Below, in pieces: positions 13,901 through 24,855 of a stretch of DNA of 64,000 nt. Under the pieces are notes generated by a model, which was not told the DNA's origin, did no database searches, and worked only from the letters and a program-made list of their open reading frames with translations. The DNA lies in contig NC_091020.1 in NCBI RefSeq assembly GCF_041296385.1, positions 29,654,001 to 29,718,000 on the forward strand. The letters run 5' to 3'. Every line of letters begins with the position of its first letter. Within the stretch, counting starts at the first letter, position 1. This stretch comes from Aphelocoma coerulescens. Lineage: Eukaryota; Chordata; Aves; Passeriformes; Corvidae. The translations under genes were made by a program, and so were the position numbers.

Positions 13901-14487
13901 TGTAATTCTCACTTCCTTTACTTATAAATACTGTGAGAGGTGTTTGTTGTGCCTCCTGAAGCTCAGGCATGTTCTCCTTTCGGGGGTGTGTCTTTCTATG
14001 GCTGCATTGGATTTTGTATCCTAAGAAGCATCACAGATAATTCATATTGTTTTATTCTCCACATTTTGTATTCTATTTTCTTAAATCCAGTTAGTCAATT
14101 GTTTTCTTAGACTTCAACAACAACGGTGCTCACAGCTATTTTTCTTCTAGACTGCTTAATCCTGGTCACTTTTTTTTTGAAACTCCAGTCCACTGTACTT
14201 TAAACAAGAGAACTAGAACAGGTTTTCATCTGTGATAAATGGACTTGAAATTCTGCTTTTGTCATTTTAATTCCAAACAGAAGGAATTCAGTCTTCTTAT
14301 GACATGTACCCATTGCAAAGTTAACTCAGGAGTTTGTTCCCAGATGTAGGGAATATGGTGAAGTGGAGTGAAAGCTGATGAAGGAAAATAATAACCAAAA
14401 ATAAAGGAAGTAAAAAATATTAGTGTTTTCCTTCAGGCAGCAGTGTCATTGTCCATTACAGCGAGTGACAAGCAGCTTTGTCAAGCC

Positions 14488-14515
14488 CCGTGCCTGCCTG
14501 TCTCTGCAGGCACGG
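14488..14515. repeat. 10-bp perfect inverted repeat (GC-rich hairpin)
   Basis: The arms ccgtgcctgc (14488-14497) and gcaggcacgg (14506-14515) are exact reverse complements separated by 8 nt. In this AT-rich intron such a GC-rich stem is unusual. No flanking target-site duplication or miRNA-like long stem was seen. Confidence 0.7.
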
Positions 14516-14719
14516 TCGGTGTGATGGGCTGGGCACTGAGTGACAGCCAAAAAATGAGCAATATCTTCATGGCAGGGCAGAAATATTCTGGGTCCCTGTG
14601 CTCAGCTGTAATAAATCACAGAAAGAGAGAAAAGACAGTGCTAGACAGTGTGCTATGCTGTGAATTTCATATGTCCGAAAATGTTAAATCTGATTATTCC
14701 TTTTTAGAAGAGACATCTG

Positions 14720-14849
14720 AATTCAAAGGAATTCATCCAATAAACTTTCTGTACTGGAATATTAATGCAAATATTCCAGTGAAATTCAAAGGAATTCATC
14801 CAATAAACTTTCTGTACTGGAATATTAATGCAAATATTCCAGTGAAATT
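14720..14849 (+). repeat. Exact 63-bp tandem duplication carrying an 11-bp-arm hairpin
   Basis: Bases 14720-14786 match 14783-14849 exactly, so the array has a 63-bp period and just over two copies. Each unit contains the inverted repeat actggaatatt…aatattccagt with a 6-nt spacer (14753-14780 and 14816-14843). The unit length is a multiple of three, so open frames pass through both copies on both strands. This makes the 152-codon + strand ORF and the 70-codon minus ORF here look repetitive, and neither has a recognisable domain. Absence of any mismatch suggests a recent event. Confidence 0.95.
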
Positions 14850-16385
14850 TCCTGGTACCAAATGGAGCATTTTGTGTGGGAGGTTTTCTGGTCTTTTTTA
14901 ATTTATCTGTTGGCATCCAAGGTAGGGATGGCTACTTTTGCCAGTAAGAAGCAAAATGTTGGAGATTCTACTGTGGTCTTCAAAAGCCACACTACGAATT
15001 ATACAGTAAAAAGCAGTTATATAATCTATTTAAATTTTTTAATCTGGATTTAAGCTTCATGTGTGGTCCGATTATGTTCCATATCATAGTTGGTTTTCTA
15101 TGTTTCCAATAACTTTTTGTGATATTTTAGGAAAACACTTAGTACTTTCAAAATTATATTCCTTTCCTAATATATTTTCAGTCTGTTTCACTTGGAATTC
15201 TAGTATCAGGTTTAGAGGAATCAGGGGCTTTGTATTCTTTATCCAATACAATTACAGAATTTTTAGGGTTCTTCTTGAATGATGCTTCTTTGGCCTGGAA
15301 ATCTAAAAATCCTTAGTCTGTCTTCAGGAAAATTTAATTTTAACAGGGGTTTTAATAAGGAAAGTTAAGACTTTTTCACACCTACTCCTTAGAAGGTATT
15401 TGCCTCTTTGGAAAAAGTATTAGAAATGTTACAGATTGAAGGGAAAGGTTTTTTTAACAATGTGTTAAATTTCTTCATTCTATTTCAGTCTTTCATGCTA
15501 AACAGTGCTAACATGGTATGGTTGCTTTCTAAATGTATTTTATGTTTCTGTGATGTAATTATGAAGACAAACAGCTGCACAAGAGAGAGCAGTGAAAAAT
15601 AAGAATGAGGGGAAAACATGAAAATAATATTCCTGAAATAATGCAAATCTTTTGGTTTGGAAGGCTGCTGAAATTTGACATTGGTGACAAATCTTCTTCC
15701 CAAAATTCACTAACTGGCAATAATTCGAATAAATTAATCTTTTCCTCCTTCTTCTTAATTTTGAATCCTAAATTAGCATAAATCAGGAAAAACATTGCAA
15801 AAAAGCAAAAGTGAAAGCACAACTATTCTGTAGTAGAAACAATATATTCAATTTCCGATTATTCTGGAATGCTACTGCAGAAAGTATTAAATTCTGTATT
15901 TCATAATTTGTCCAAAATTTCAATGGACATAAATTGTGACATCACTTATTGAGAGAAATATAGAGTAACTCACCCATGAAGGGCAAACCCATAAAATTAA
16001 ATGAAATACAAAAGTCTTTTCCATGACTGAAAGAAGCATAATCACGCTTCATGGGTGTGATGTTCTATTTATTCTGTGGAGATTAATTCCAGTTTTCATG
16101 AGATTACATCGCTTTGGTTGTAAATCTTTTTTATTTGTCGCCTCAAAGAGGTGAAAGGAAGAACTATGGAGGGTTAAAGTTCACATCTAGAGCTTTATTG
16201 TGTAATATATTTCAGAATCCTTTTACATGGTTCACTTTAGTCTGATATTGGATTGGCAGATTAGGTGGGAATGTTGGTCTTCTCAATAGCATCTTGGTGT
16301 ACACTGTATCCATTTTCCCTTTTTAGTTGTATATAAAGGCTGTTTGTATAATTGATCATTCATTCATAGTTTTATATAGCAGCTT

Positions 16386-16406
16386 GTTTTATATTTAATA
16401 TAAAAC
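16386..16406. repeat. AT-rich palindrome
   Basis: Arms gttttatatt and aatataaaac are exact reverse complements around a single T. AT-rich palindromes of this size can arise by chance in such DNA. Confidence 0.6.
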
Positions 16407-19149
16407 CACAGCTTTGTGCATATATGCATGAATTATGTATGTAGGAAAACAGAAATCTAAAAAATGTATGTGTGCTTTTTTAGAGTTACTTTTTAATAAT
16501 TATTTTATTGAATGGAGTTATTTAACACTCTCCTCCATCCTTTATAACATTCTGGCACATGTACGTAATGAAAAAAATACCTTTTTTCATAATAGTTTTC
16601 CTGCTATTTAGAAATTCCCTGTTCAAACCTTTCTTTCTTCTTTGCTTTCAAGAAGATTTTTGATGTTTCATTGCACCGGAAAGACCAATAAACCCAAGCT
16701 TTGCAGAGGCAGTTGTCAGAGATTATTTTAAACCGTTATAGGAGTTTATGCCTTGGGAGAGGAAGGATTAAGTTGGCTTTTTGTATTTGATATATATTAA
16801 TAAATTATTTAGCACAAAAATAGTAGATATTCTGACTAATAAACTAATGCATATTATATTTATATTTCATTGCTACTGCTTACTTTAGAATATAATTTAT
16901 ATAACATGCAGTTGACACCATTGATACTTCAATCTCCCTGTTTTCCATTATGCATTCAGAACTTAAATTGTGAAGCTTTATTAATACCATTATTGAAATT
17001 TTAGTTTATCATTTTACTTAATTTTGCTCTTTTTCCTCAACAAAATTATTTTCATGGCATTTCTAATAGTAACCTTAAATGTGCAGCTCTGGAGACTTAC
17101 AGCATCCTTTTGGCAGTATCATGGTTTTAACCATGACAAGGTAAAACAAATCTAATGTGGATATTCTTTTCCATGCATTCTTACCAAATACAGTGTTGTG
17201 CTGGGAAGGACCAGATTAGAAGGTGGATATATATATTTCTTTTTAACTGTTAATCTGTTTTGTATAACTTTAGTAGTTGTGGACATGTGAGAAGAGAATT
17301 TTAAGGGCAGTTATGTGACTTTCATGAGACACTTTATTCAAGAGTTATTTGTGGGAATATATGGATTTTCAGGACTGCATCAAAAAATAACGTTTTAATC
17401 AGTCATCTGGATAAGAAGAATTATCCGTGTAATTAGTTTCAAATGAACTTGAAACTTGTTGCTTAACTTGTGTAAATTCCATTTGAGACACAAATAAATA
17501 CAAATTTGCATTTAAATGATTTTTGGTAGTACTTGGAGTTTTAAATGCCATCATAGATACTTTACCTCGTATTCAGGCATTTCTTTCACTTTGCAGTTTG
17601 GAAAGCAAGAACTGAGTACCTGAACCCTCTGTGTGGCTTTTGGATTCCTTTAATTCAGAAAGCAACTGTGGGGGAAAAGAATGGACTGTAGATCTAGGGT
17701 GATGGAAGAAGCCCTGTCATCTTTAAGGTTCTGTAGGAATGATATTTTGTAGCTGAGGAGGGAATGATTGCAGCTCTTGGCTAATGAGCTCCAGAAAATG
17801 GAGTGTGGGAGCCAGTGCATGGAGCTGCTGGTGCTGGCAGTACTCTCATGACAAGCAGGAATAGGAAAAGGACATTCCTGAATCACCTGGATGGTAATGC
17901 TGGCTTTGTTGGCAATGCCTTTCATTGGCTGTGCCAGCCAGAGCTCTCCCTGAGCAGGAATTCAGCACTAGTGGCTGAAATGTCTTAGCTCCACTGCCAA
18001 GTTTCATTTCCCTGACCCCACACATTGCCTTACCATGAACTGGAAGTTGCACATCCTACTTCCTTGCTAGCCAAGACTACTTTTCCCTAAGTCTTTACAT
18101 ATCTTAATTTGGAATTGAAACACTTCATTCCCAGAATCATTCTGAATTGCTAATCACTGAAGTAGTCCTACTTATAATGATGTTTATAAAACTTTGTGAT
18201 TCATAGCAATTTAATTAATCATTAAAAAAAATTTTAAAATTACTCTGCTGTCATACATATCAGACTTCTAATATTATGTTTACAATGCTTTGTGCTTCAG
18301 ATAAGCCTGTGGAAATCTTTGGTGCTGCTTGTCATGTGTATACCAGTTAACACAAGGATGGCTGAACCCAGCACATCATAATCATAAACAAAATGTTCTT
18401 ATCAAATGCAATGAGAGAAATCAATTGCTGTGACAATAATTGCTATTTGAAGTCCTGATGTTAGAAAAATAATTGTTCAATTATTTTTATTTTAGAATTG
18501 TGCTTGCTTTATAAAATATCAATTAAAATGTGCTCTATTTGCCAATAAAAAGATAGTAAATAATGTGTTTGGAAAGCAGTTCTTAGAAAAACAGTTAATG
18601 TGATCTGTCAGGAAACTTTTGCGGTGCTAACTTGAAAACATTAACTTAGGTATGAGAATTGTTTTCTTTACATATTTCCACATTAAAAAGTTTTCTTGTC
18701 ATCAGTTTGTTTTACTGAATATGTTAAGTTGTTCATGTTAGTACTATAGTTAGTGTGAAGGAGAAACAACAGAGTGTGGGGTCACTGTTCAGACTGGTAA
18801 TTAGGGAACTGTACATTTTCGTGCTCTTGTCAAAGAAAGATCAACAGGCAGGAGGTTTGTGGATACAGAGGGATATTTAATTACTGTCTCAGCACAGCAA
18901 GACTCAAGTAATTTTTGCAATAATTGCCTTGATGGCCCAACTGCTATGTTCAAAAAAAGATTTGGGAGGAGCTTTTAATATATGTGGGCAGTAAGCGAAT
19001 CTGCTATGCCCCTAACAAACTTTGTGAAAGGAACTTTGGGTGCTTGTGTCTCTGTTGGTGAGCAGTGTGAGCAAACAGATCATCTCTCAGGAAAAATAGT
19101 GCTGAGGACCTGACATCCACATTGAATGCATTTTTTTTGTCTTTGAGCT

Positions 19150-19500
19150 AGTTCTAGTTTACTTCCATGGACTGACAGCCCCTTTGGGTCTGCAGTGCAC
19201 ATTGCACATCTTCTAACTGAGCTTCAGGGCTGGTCCACAGGGGCACTCGGGGTTGGTTCAAAAGCCCACTCCAGATCCACACTTGGCCAGCAATGCAGGA
19301 ATTCCCCTTGGAACACAAGGATGGGTCTGTCACATGTGTTGGAGCATGGGGACAGTATGATGGCAGTTGGGAGGACAGTCTTGGCACGCTGTGCTGGCCC
19401 AGCTGTGCTGCTCCTGGGGTGGGCTCAGCCAGGGATGCTGCCCTGCACTCAGCTGGGGGGTGCTGCTGTACCTTGTCCTGTAAGAAGAGTAAATGTGATG
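19150..19500. other. GC-rich block inside the intron, function unknown
   Basis: About 350 bp is clearly richer in G and C than the surrounding intron, with runs such as ctcagctggggggtgctgct. Because stop codons are rarer in such DNA, long open frames appear on both strands here (up to 126 codons on the minus strand). None shows a recognisable domain or plausible splice sites. It could be a regulatory element, a decayed insertion or a local composition anomaly. It is not a CpG island by eye, since few CG dinucleotides are present. Confidence 0.45.
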
Positions 19501-22500
19501 GGTGCTCAAAGCAGAATCTCACATAATTTTTCATTTTAATAGAATTAAAAGTATACTAGATATAAGCTAAAGTTTTGGAAAAGTGCTTGCTTTCACCCGT
19601 TTGTGGAAATTTATTTTTAATTGTGCAAATTACTCTCTTAAGTAAAATCATAGAAACAACAATTATTCATGCATGGATGTTTACATACATTTTTTCTTTA
19701 CATTTTAATTTCTGTTTGTATGTTAAATAATCAGAGAATGAGAAAAGAAATAACAAAGGATGGCACATTTTGTTTTGTTCTGTTTACCTTCCATTTACAG
19801 TATTGGTTCTTAAAATATTTATGCTTAGTTCATGAAACAGTTCCTTTTACATCCCTGCAAAAATAAGTAAATCCTTTCACTTTAACAAAAGTATTACTTT
19901 GCTACAATATGTAATTTATAGGCATTAATATGTAATGAAAAAAAAGGAATTCTCTAGCATACTTATAATGCATTCATAGAGCTTAAGGCACAAATGTGTC
20001 ATTAATTCATCTAGTCTAAACATGCTGATCATTACATTTCACAGATTTTCCCCTCTATTTGTCCATGTAATTTAAGTTTCTTTAAAGATATCTACAGATT
20101 TTATTTCATTTTGCCCATACCAAGCAACAACACATCCACTAATTCCCCTAACATTTTTCAGTTTGATGCCTAAAGAAACACAGAGAAACTCATTTGTGAG
20201 TTATGAAAAACACTTTCATTTCCTCAGCCAGGTCTGCATTAAATATGCCTGAATGGGACCTCTGTAAGTTAAAAATTTGCTCTGTGGCTTGCAAAAAATA
20301 GCTATGCAGGCAGTAATTATTCCTTGCAATTTTCCTTCTCTTTGTTCTATTAAGTCAGTATTTCTGTTCTCATACTACCCAGAGCCCTTCTGGGAAGAGC
20401 ATCTGCTAGGCCCAGACCTCCCTGCTAGGCCCTGGTGTTCTCTTCCAGCCTTTCCTTGGCCACTTTCCTATGCTGTGTTGGACACAAACTGTATTCAAGT
20501 CTTCTTCCTCTGCAGTTCATCCATTCTCTAATTGTTTATTGTCTCCAAAATCATACTAAGACCATAACTTCCAATCAGCCTGTAACACATGCACTGGTGA
20601 TGGATTTCTCATTTTCAAGCATGCCTTTATAGTGTTTCCTCCTGTTTTGTTTCACATGGTTTGAAGAGAAAACTGTGCAAAGCTATATCCTTATCTTATG
20701 GCACTTCATTTCTTTGTTCTGGAGACCACAAAATCTTGATAATGCTTGGGCTGCTGTGGTTTTAAGAGTGTCTTAGCATGGCAGTTGTCTTATTGGGAAG
20801 ATTTACATCAATAAGTGCAAAAAGTCATTCACTCTCTCCTCTGGGTCAGCATTTCATAACCCATGTGCATTTCAAAGGCATCTATCCAAATATCTCTTTA
20901 TTTGGATGTCACTCAGAGTCTCAACTAGAGAGTCAGAGATGGTGGATTTAATCTATGATCATGTGGATTAACTGTAGGCAAGTTGCCACTTGATCTTTTC
21001 CAAAAGCAAAATGATTAATTTGTAAAATCACTGTCAGCAAGAGAGTCTCTCCAAATTTTGAATACTTTGTATGATTTTTCTCTGCATTCTCTCCATGTTT
21101 TCCAATCTCCTTTATGAAAATGAAAATGCCAGAGCTTTAAGAACAAGTGTGATAGTACCTGTTTTGGCAATACCTTGTAGAGTGATAAACTCATCTTCCA
21201 AGTGCTGCTTACTACTGTACACCTGAGTATTTAAGGTTGTTTTAACCCCTTTTTCTTTCAACATCCCAGCAGTAATTCATACTGAGCTGTCATTCACACT
21301 GGTCTCTAAATTGTTTTGGGAATTGCTTCATTCCAAGGGGAAAATAAATCATTTGCAATGTAAATGAGGCCTGAATTCCTTGTTTGCATAAATACAACTT
21401 AGCAGCGATTTTGTATTAAAAAAAAAATTAAAAATTGGCCATTGTACAATCTCTTTAGCCTCTGTGCCATTAACCATTTTTAACCCCTTTCTTTTGGTTT
21501 TGTGCCATGCATAGACCTCTCAGCTATTATGTATTTGTACTATCAAAACGGAGTGGATCTGATACTATGGAAACTTTGCAACCCATCTGGAAGTTCCCTT
21601 TTCTGATGTTGGTCCCCCTCTGACAGTTTCTTTTTCATCTGCCCACTGGCCAATTTTTAATTCATTTAATTTTCACTGCTTTTTTTTTTTTTTATATTTC
21701 TGTCACAAGGAGGGGATAAGAAGTGTAATGGGGGACTGGAAAGCATCTACCTACACCTGTCCTGCTGGTTTTCTACATATTTTACCTGTGATGTTAATGT
21801 CTTTATCATGGCTCCCTTCAACTCCCTGTTGTTTCAGAGCCAAAGAGAACTTATTTCTCCTATCATTTCATTCCCCTTGCCAAGCTGACTGCTTTCCTTT
21901 ATACCTTTTAAATTCAGTTTAGAGTTTTAGAGATAAAGTGATGGTTGCTTCAAGATACAGGCACACTATAGATTTATGCACTGACATCCCAATGCTTTCT
22001 GGTTTGTTCTTTATTCCTTTTCTAATCTCTTTTAACATCCTATTTTCTGTTTTGACTGCTACTAAACATTCAGTTGATATGTTCAAAGAACTATCTGCAA
22101 TGACTTCAAGATCATTTTCTTGAGTGGTAATTGCTAATTTAGAACCTATCATGTATTTGTAGCTAGTTGTAGTTTTTTTTTCTTGTGCACATTGCCTTCA
22201 GTTCATTGTCACTGAATTTCATTCTCTTATTTTATTGCCAAGTCACTCTGTATTGTGAGATCCTTTGCAGTCAGCTTTAATTTTATTGCCCTAAAAAAAC
22301 CAAGGGTGTTATCTCACCACAGTCTAGAACTAGGTTAGTTTAACAAAATCTATTTCCCATGTCTTTTTTCTGCTCATTAATAAAAATTTTGATTTTTCCC
22401 CCTTTCTATTTATAATAAACCCCCTTTTCAGAAAAAAAGAAAAAAAGTAGAAGAAAATGAAACATTTACTTGCCAAGAAAAGATTATACAGAAGTCACAT

Positions 22501-23928
22501 TGTCAATGCTGTAATCTCCAATTATTTATAGCTTTTATGGGTGTGTCTTTAAGACACTCATTTCTGATTTTAGCTTTGCATGTAAACTAATCAATGTTTT
22601 TACTGATGACAAGAAAATTTAATGTGTGACCCATTCCACTGAGGTACAGAGCACAGAATCAATTTGTCTGAAGTCTTTCAGACAGAGCTCTGAATATTTT
22701 CTGTTCTACTGACTTAAGAGAACTGTTCAAGAAATTAGTAAATGTGAAGGACAGAATTTTCTAAGGGTAAGGATTCCTGGTCATAATAAAGCAGTCACAC
22801 AGTGCAAGGCTCTCTTAGTTTCTTGTGTCCAGCTCTCTTGAATGTATTAACCTTTTCTAAATTCCAGGAGCACTGAGTTCATAATTGCAAACAGAGTTGC
22901 TGTTGTTTCCCTAATTTAGTGGGCTTTGGAAGGACTGTAGAGGAGGAGATGAGTGAGATGGCCTTCCCTTGCTTCATGCACAGCATCCTAACCTATAGCA
23001 ACACATCAGTACCCTGATGTTGCCCCAAAGCATCTGTTGCAGGTACCAGCTGGACAGTGCAGTACAGAGGAGGGGAAACATTTCCGGGAAATACTATTTA
23101 TAAATACTTCTTGACTTAAAAATCTCAAAAGATGTTTCTGCAAAACTGAATTTATTCTGGTTGTCAGTGGGGAGTATTGTAGTTCTGCTCTTCCCTATAC
23201 ACCAAATATAAATTTACAGTCACTTCTACTTGCTTTTAAAGGGAGACATTGGTGTTATTTTGCACTTATGTACAATACTCCTCCCAATTATACTACTTCT
23301 AGAAATCTTGGTATTTCCCATATTAAAGAATATATTCTGAAGCTTTTTTTGGCAGAAAAAAAGTTGTGGATGTCTAGTATAATTCAATAGTTAGAGTGTT
23401 GTATTAATTGAAACCACCGTGTACAGCAGAAATGCCAACATCTGTGAAAGTTCTTCACACTATTAGTAAATCCAGAAATGTATATAAAAAGAGCTGTCTA
23501 AAAATTTGAAAGATCTTCTGAGTGGTTACACTAGGTGTCAGATTTAGAAGCCTTTTGTTAGTATCCAGAAATTCACTAATAGAGCCTGAGAGTTCAATGA
23601 TCTTTCTACCAAAAGACTTTATGGATTAAATGTTAATACAAAGATATTGAAACAAGAGAGAAGGCATCTGCTCTGATTGTGCACTGCAGGTGTTTAATAA
23701 TTGAATTTTTTTTCTTCTTCTTCTGTTGTGTCTTTGGGACTGTAATGTGGTGATGTCCTTGGAGATGTTTTCCCTGGGCAATTAACCATAAAAATTAAGA
23801 TAACACAGGCCCATTGTCATGTGCAAATCCAGTTCCTCAAACTAATTACACTCCCTGTGTAGTTATCGTTCCTGCATCCCAGGAAATTTCTCAGAATTTA
23901 CGAAGTGAGAGAATATAAATTTGTTTTC

Positions 23929-23947
23929 TTTTTTTTTTTTTTTTTTT
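23929..23947 (+). repeat. Poly-T run
   Basis: Nineteen consecutive T residues lie about 340 bp upstream of the exon B acceptor. It is separate from the acceptor's own pyrimidine tract. Confidence 0.85.
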
Positions 23948-24288
23948 GCTATACTTCACCCTCTTTTTCTGTCTACTAGAGGTGGAACATGCAGTGCATA
24001 TTTGTTGAGACTGTTGTGGGTATGTGGATGGTTGTACTGGAGCTTATCTCATGCTAAGGGACACAGTGATAGCATTTCCAGGAGAAAACCAGAGTGTGTG
24101 GTGTGTGCATTTGCTTTTGACTTTGAACAGGGATGGTTGACTCTTTGTCACCCTAGTAGAGTTGAGTTTTCCTCAGTTTTTGTTTTTGTTTTTTTTTCCC
24201 TGCTTAAATGTCTTTTGATACCCTAAAAGCATAAGCTTTTTCACACCAATATGTTACAGTTTTGTTTTTTTTTCTTTTGTAATTGCAG

Positions 24289-24367
24289 TTGTTTCTTATC
24301 CTTACTGCTGGTAGCTGCTGTCGTTTGGAAAATCAAACAAACCTGTTGGGCTTCTCGACGGAGAGAG
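24289..24367 (+). CDS. ATRNL1: Attractin-like 1, exon B: second half of the transmembrane helix and start of the cytoplasmic tail
   Basis: This 79-bp exon lies between a strong acceptor (T-rich tract plus aattgcag) and the donor gtatta. Its first base completes the Ser codon left by exon A. It then reads CFLSLLLVAAVVWKIKQ followed by TCWASRRRE and ends on a complete GAG codon, so it leaves in phase 0. The Leu/Val/Ala-rich part completes a single membrane span, and the following K-I-K and R-R-R residues form the positive stop-transfer edge expected on the cytoplasmic side of a type I protein. Two Cys residues, one inside the span and one just after it, are possible palmitoylation sites (inference). 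The Thr before Cys-Trp is, from memory, the attractin-like 1 form, where attractin has Ser. The family's next conserved cytoplasmic stretch would follow on a separate exon, which is not in this window. Confidence 0.92.
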
Positions 24368-24602
24368 GTATTAATAACTTTAAGATTCTTGTAGTAGCTT
24401 TATCTTTGAGAATAAATTGGTAACTTTGATGAACAATCACTCCTTCCCTTTCTCCTGTATATGCAATTTAAATACCCATTTTATACCCTTGACCTTTTTA
24501 TGCTGAAGAAGAAAATTTTATTTCTTTTTCCTGTCAAAAATTAAAGGAATTACAGCACTAGGCTGCAGAAAGGTAAATTTTCCTTATGGTGACATATTTG
24601 GA

Positions 24603-24855
24603 ATATTTAGAACAGAATTGAATAGAATGTTTCAGTTGAAAGGAACCTACAAAGATCATTCAGCCTGACCACTTCAGGGCTGACCAAAGGTTAAACCATG
24701 TTATTATGGGCATTGTCCAAATAAATAATAATTTCTTGTATGCTAACAAGCTTGGGGCACTGAACCCTTGCTAGGAAGACTCTTCTGGTGTTTGACCACT
24801 TTCTCTGTTAATAAATGTTTCCTAATATACAACCTGGAGCTCCCCTCAAGGGAGC
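24603..24855 (-). mobile_element. Degraded CR1 LINE 3' end, antisense to the gene
   Basis: Read on the + strand, the segment shows the reverse complement of a CR1 tail. It has gaatagaatg, then a ttgaaaggaacc line, aaagatcattcagcctgacca, cagggctgaccaaaggtta, a gggcattgtccaaat line, cttggggcactgaacc, tggtgtttgaccactttctc and tttcctaatatacaacctgg. These correspond to known lines of an avian CR1 3' end. It starts about 235 bp downstream of the exon B donor, the closest repeat to either exon. A short insertion or expansion of A/T sequence lies near 24720-24740. Confidence 0.78.

Larger units (their letters stand above)
8991..24288 (+). other. ATRNL1: Complete phase-2 intron between exons A and B (15,298 bp)
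   Basis: It begins gtaaat, a good donor after CAG, and ends with a long T-rich tract and aattgcag at 24281-24288, a strong acceptor. The intron interrupts the Ser codon in the middle of the transmembrane helix. Contents I can support are G/T-rich tracts (9971-10037, 10855-10910), an inverted repeat (14488-14515), an exact 63-bp tandem duplication (14720-14849), an AT palindrome (16386-16406), a GC-rich block (about 19150-19500) and a T run (23929-23947). Moderately GC-rich unique stretches at about 10300-10680 and 17770-18050 hold short ORFs without recognisable domains. Otherwise it is ordinary AT-rich intron in which I see nothing to name. Confidence 0.85.

Noticed and set aside
14443..14901. 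152-codon + strand ORF
   Set aside because: Its length is inflated by the 63-bp tandem duplication, which is a multiple of three. There is no domain, splice context or codon pattern, and it does not join the frame of exon B.
19154..19539. Overlapping ORFs of 126 codons (minus), 114 and 77 codons (plus)
   Set aside because: They overlap one another in different frames within a GC-rich block where stop codons are scarce. No domain is recognised in any of them.
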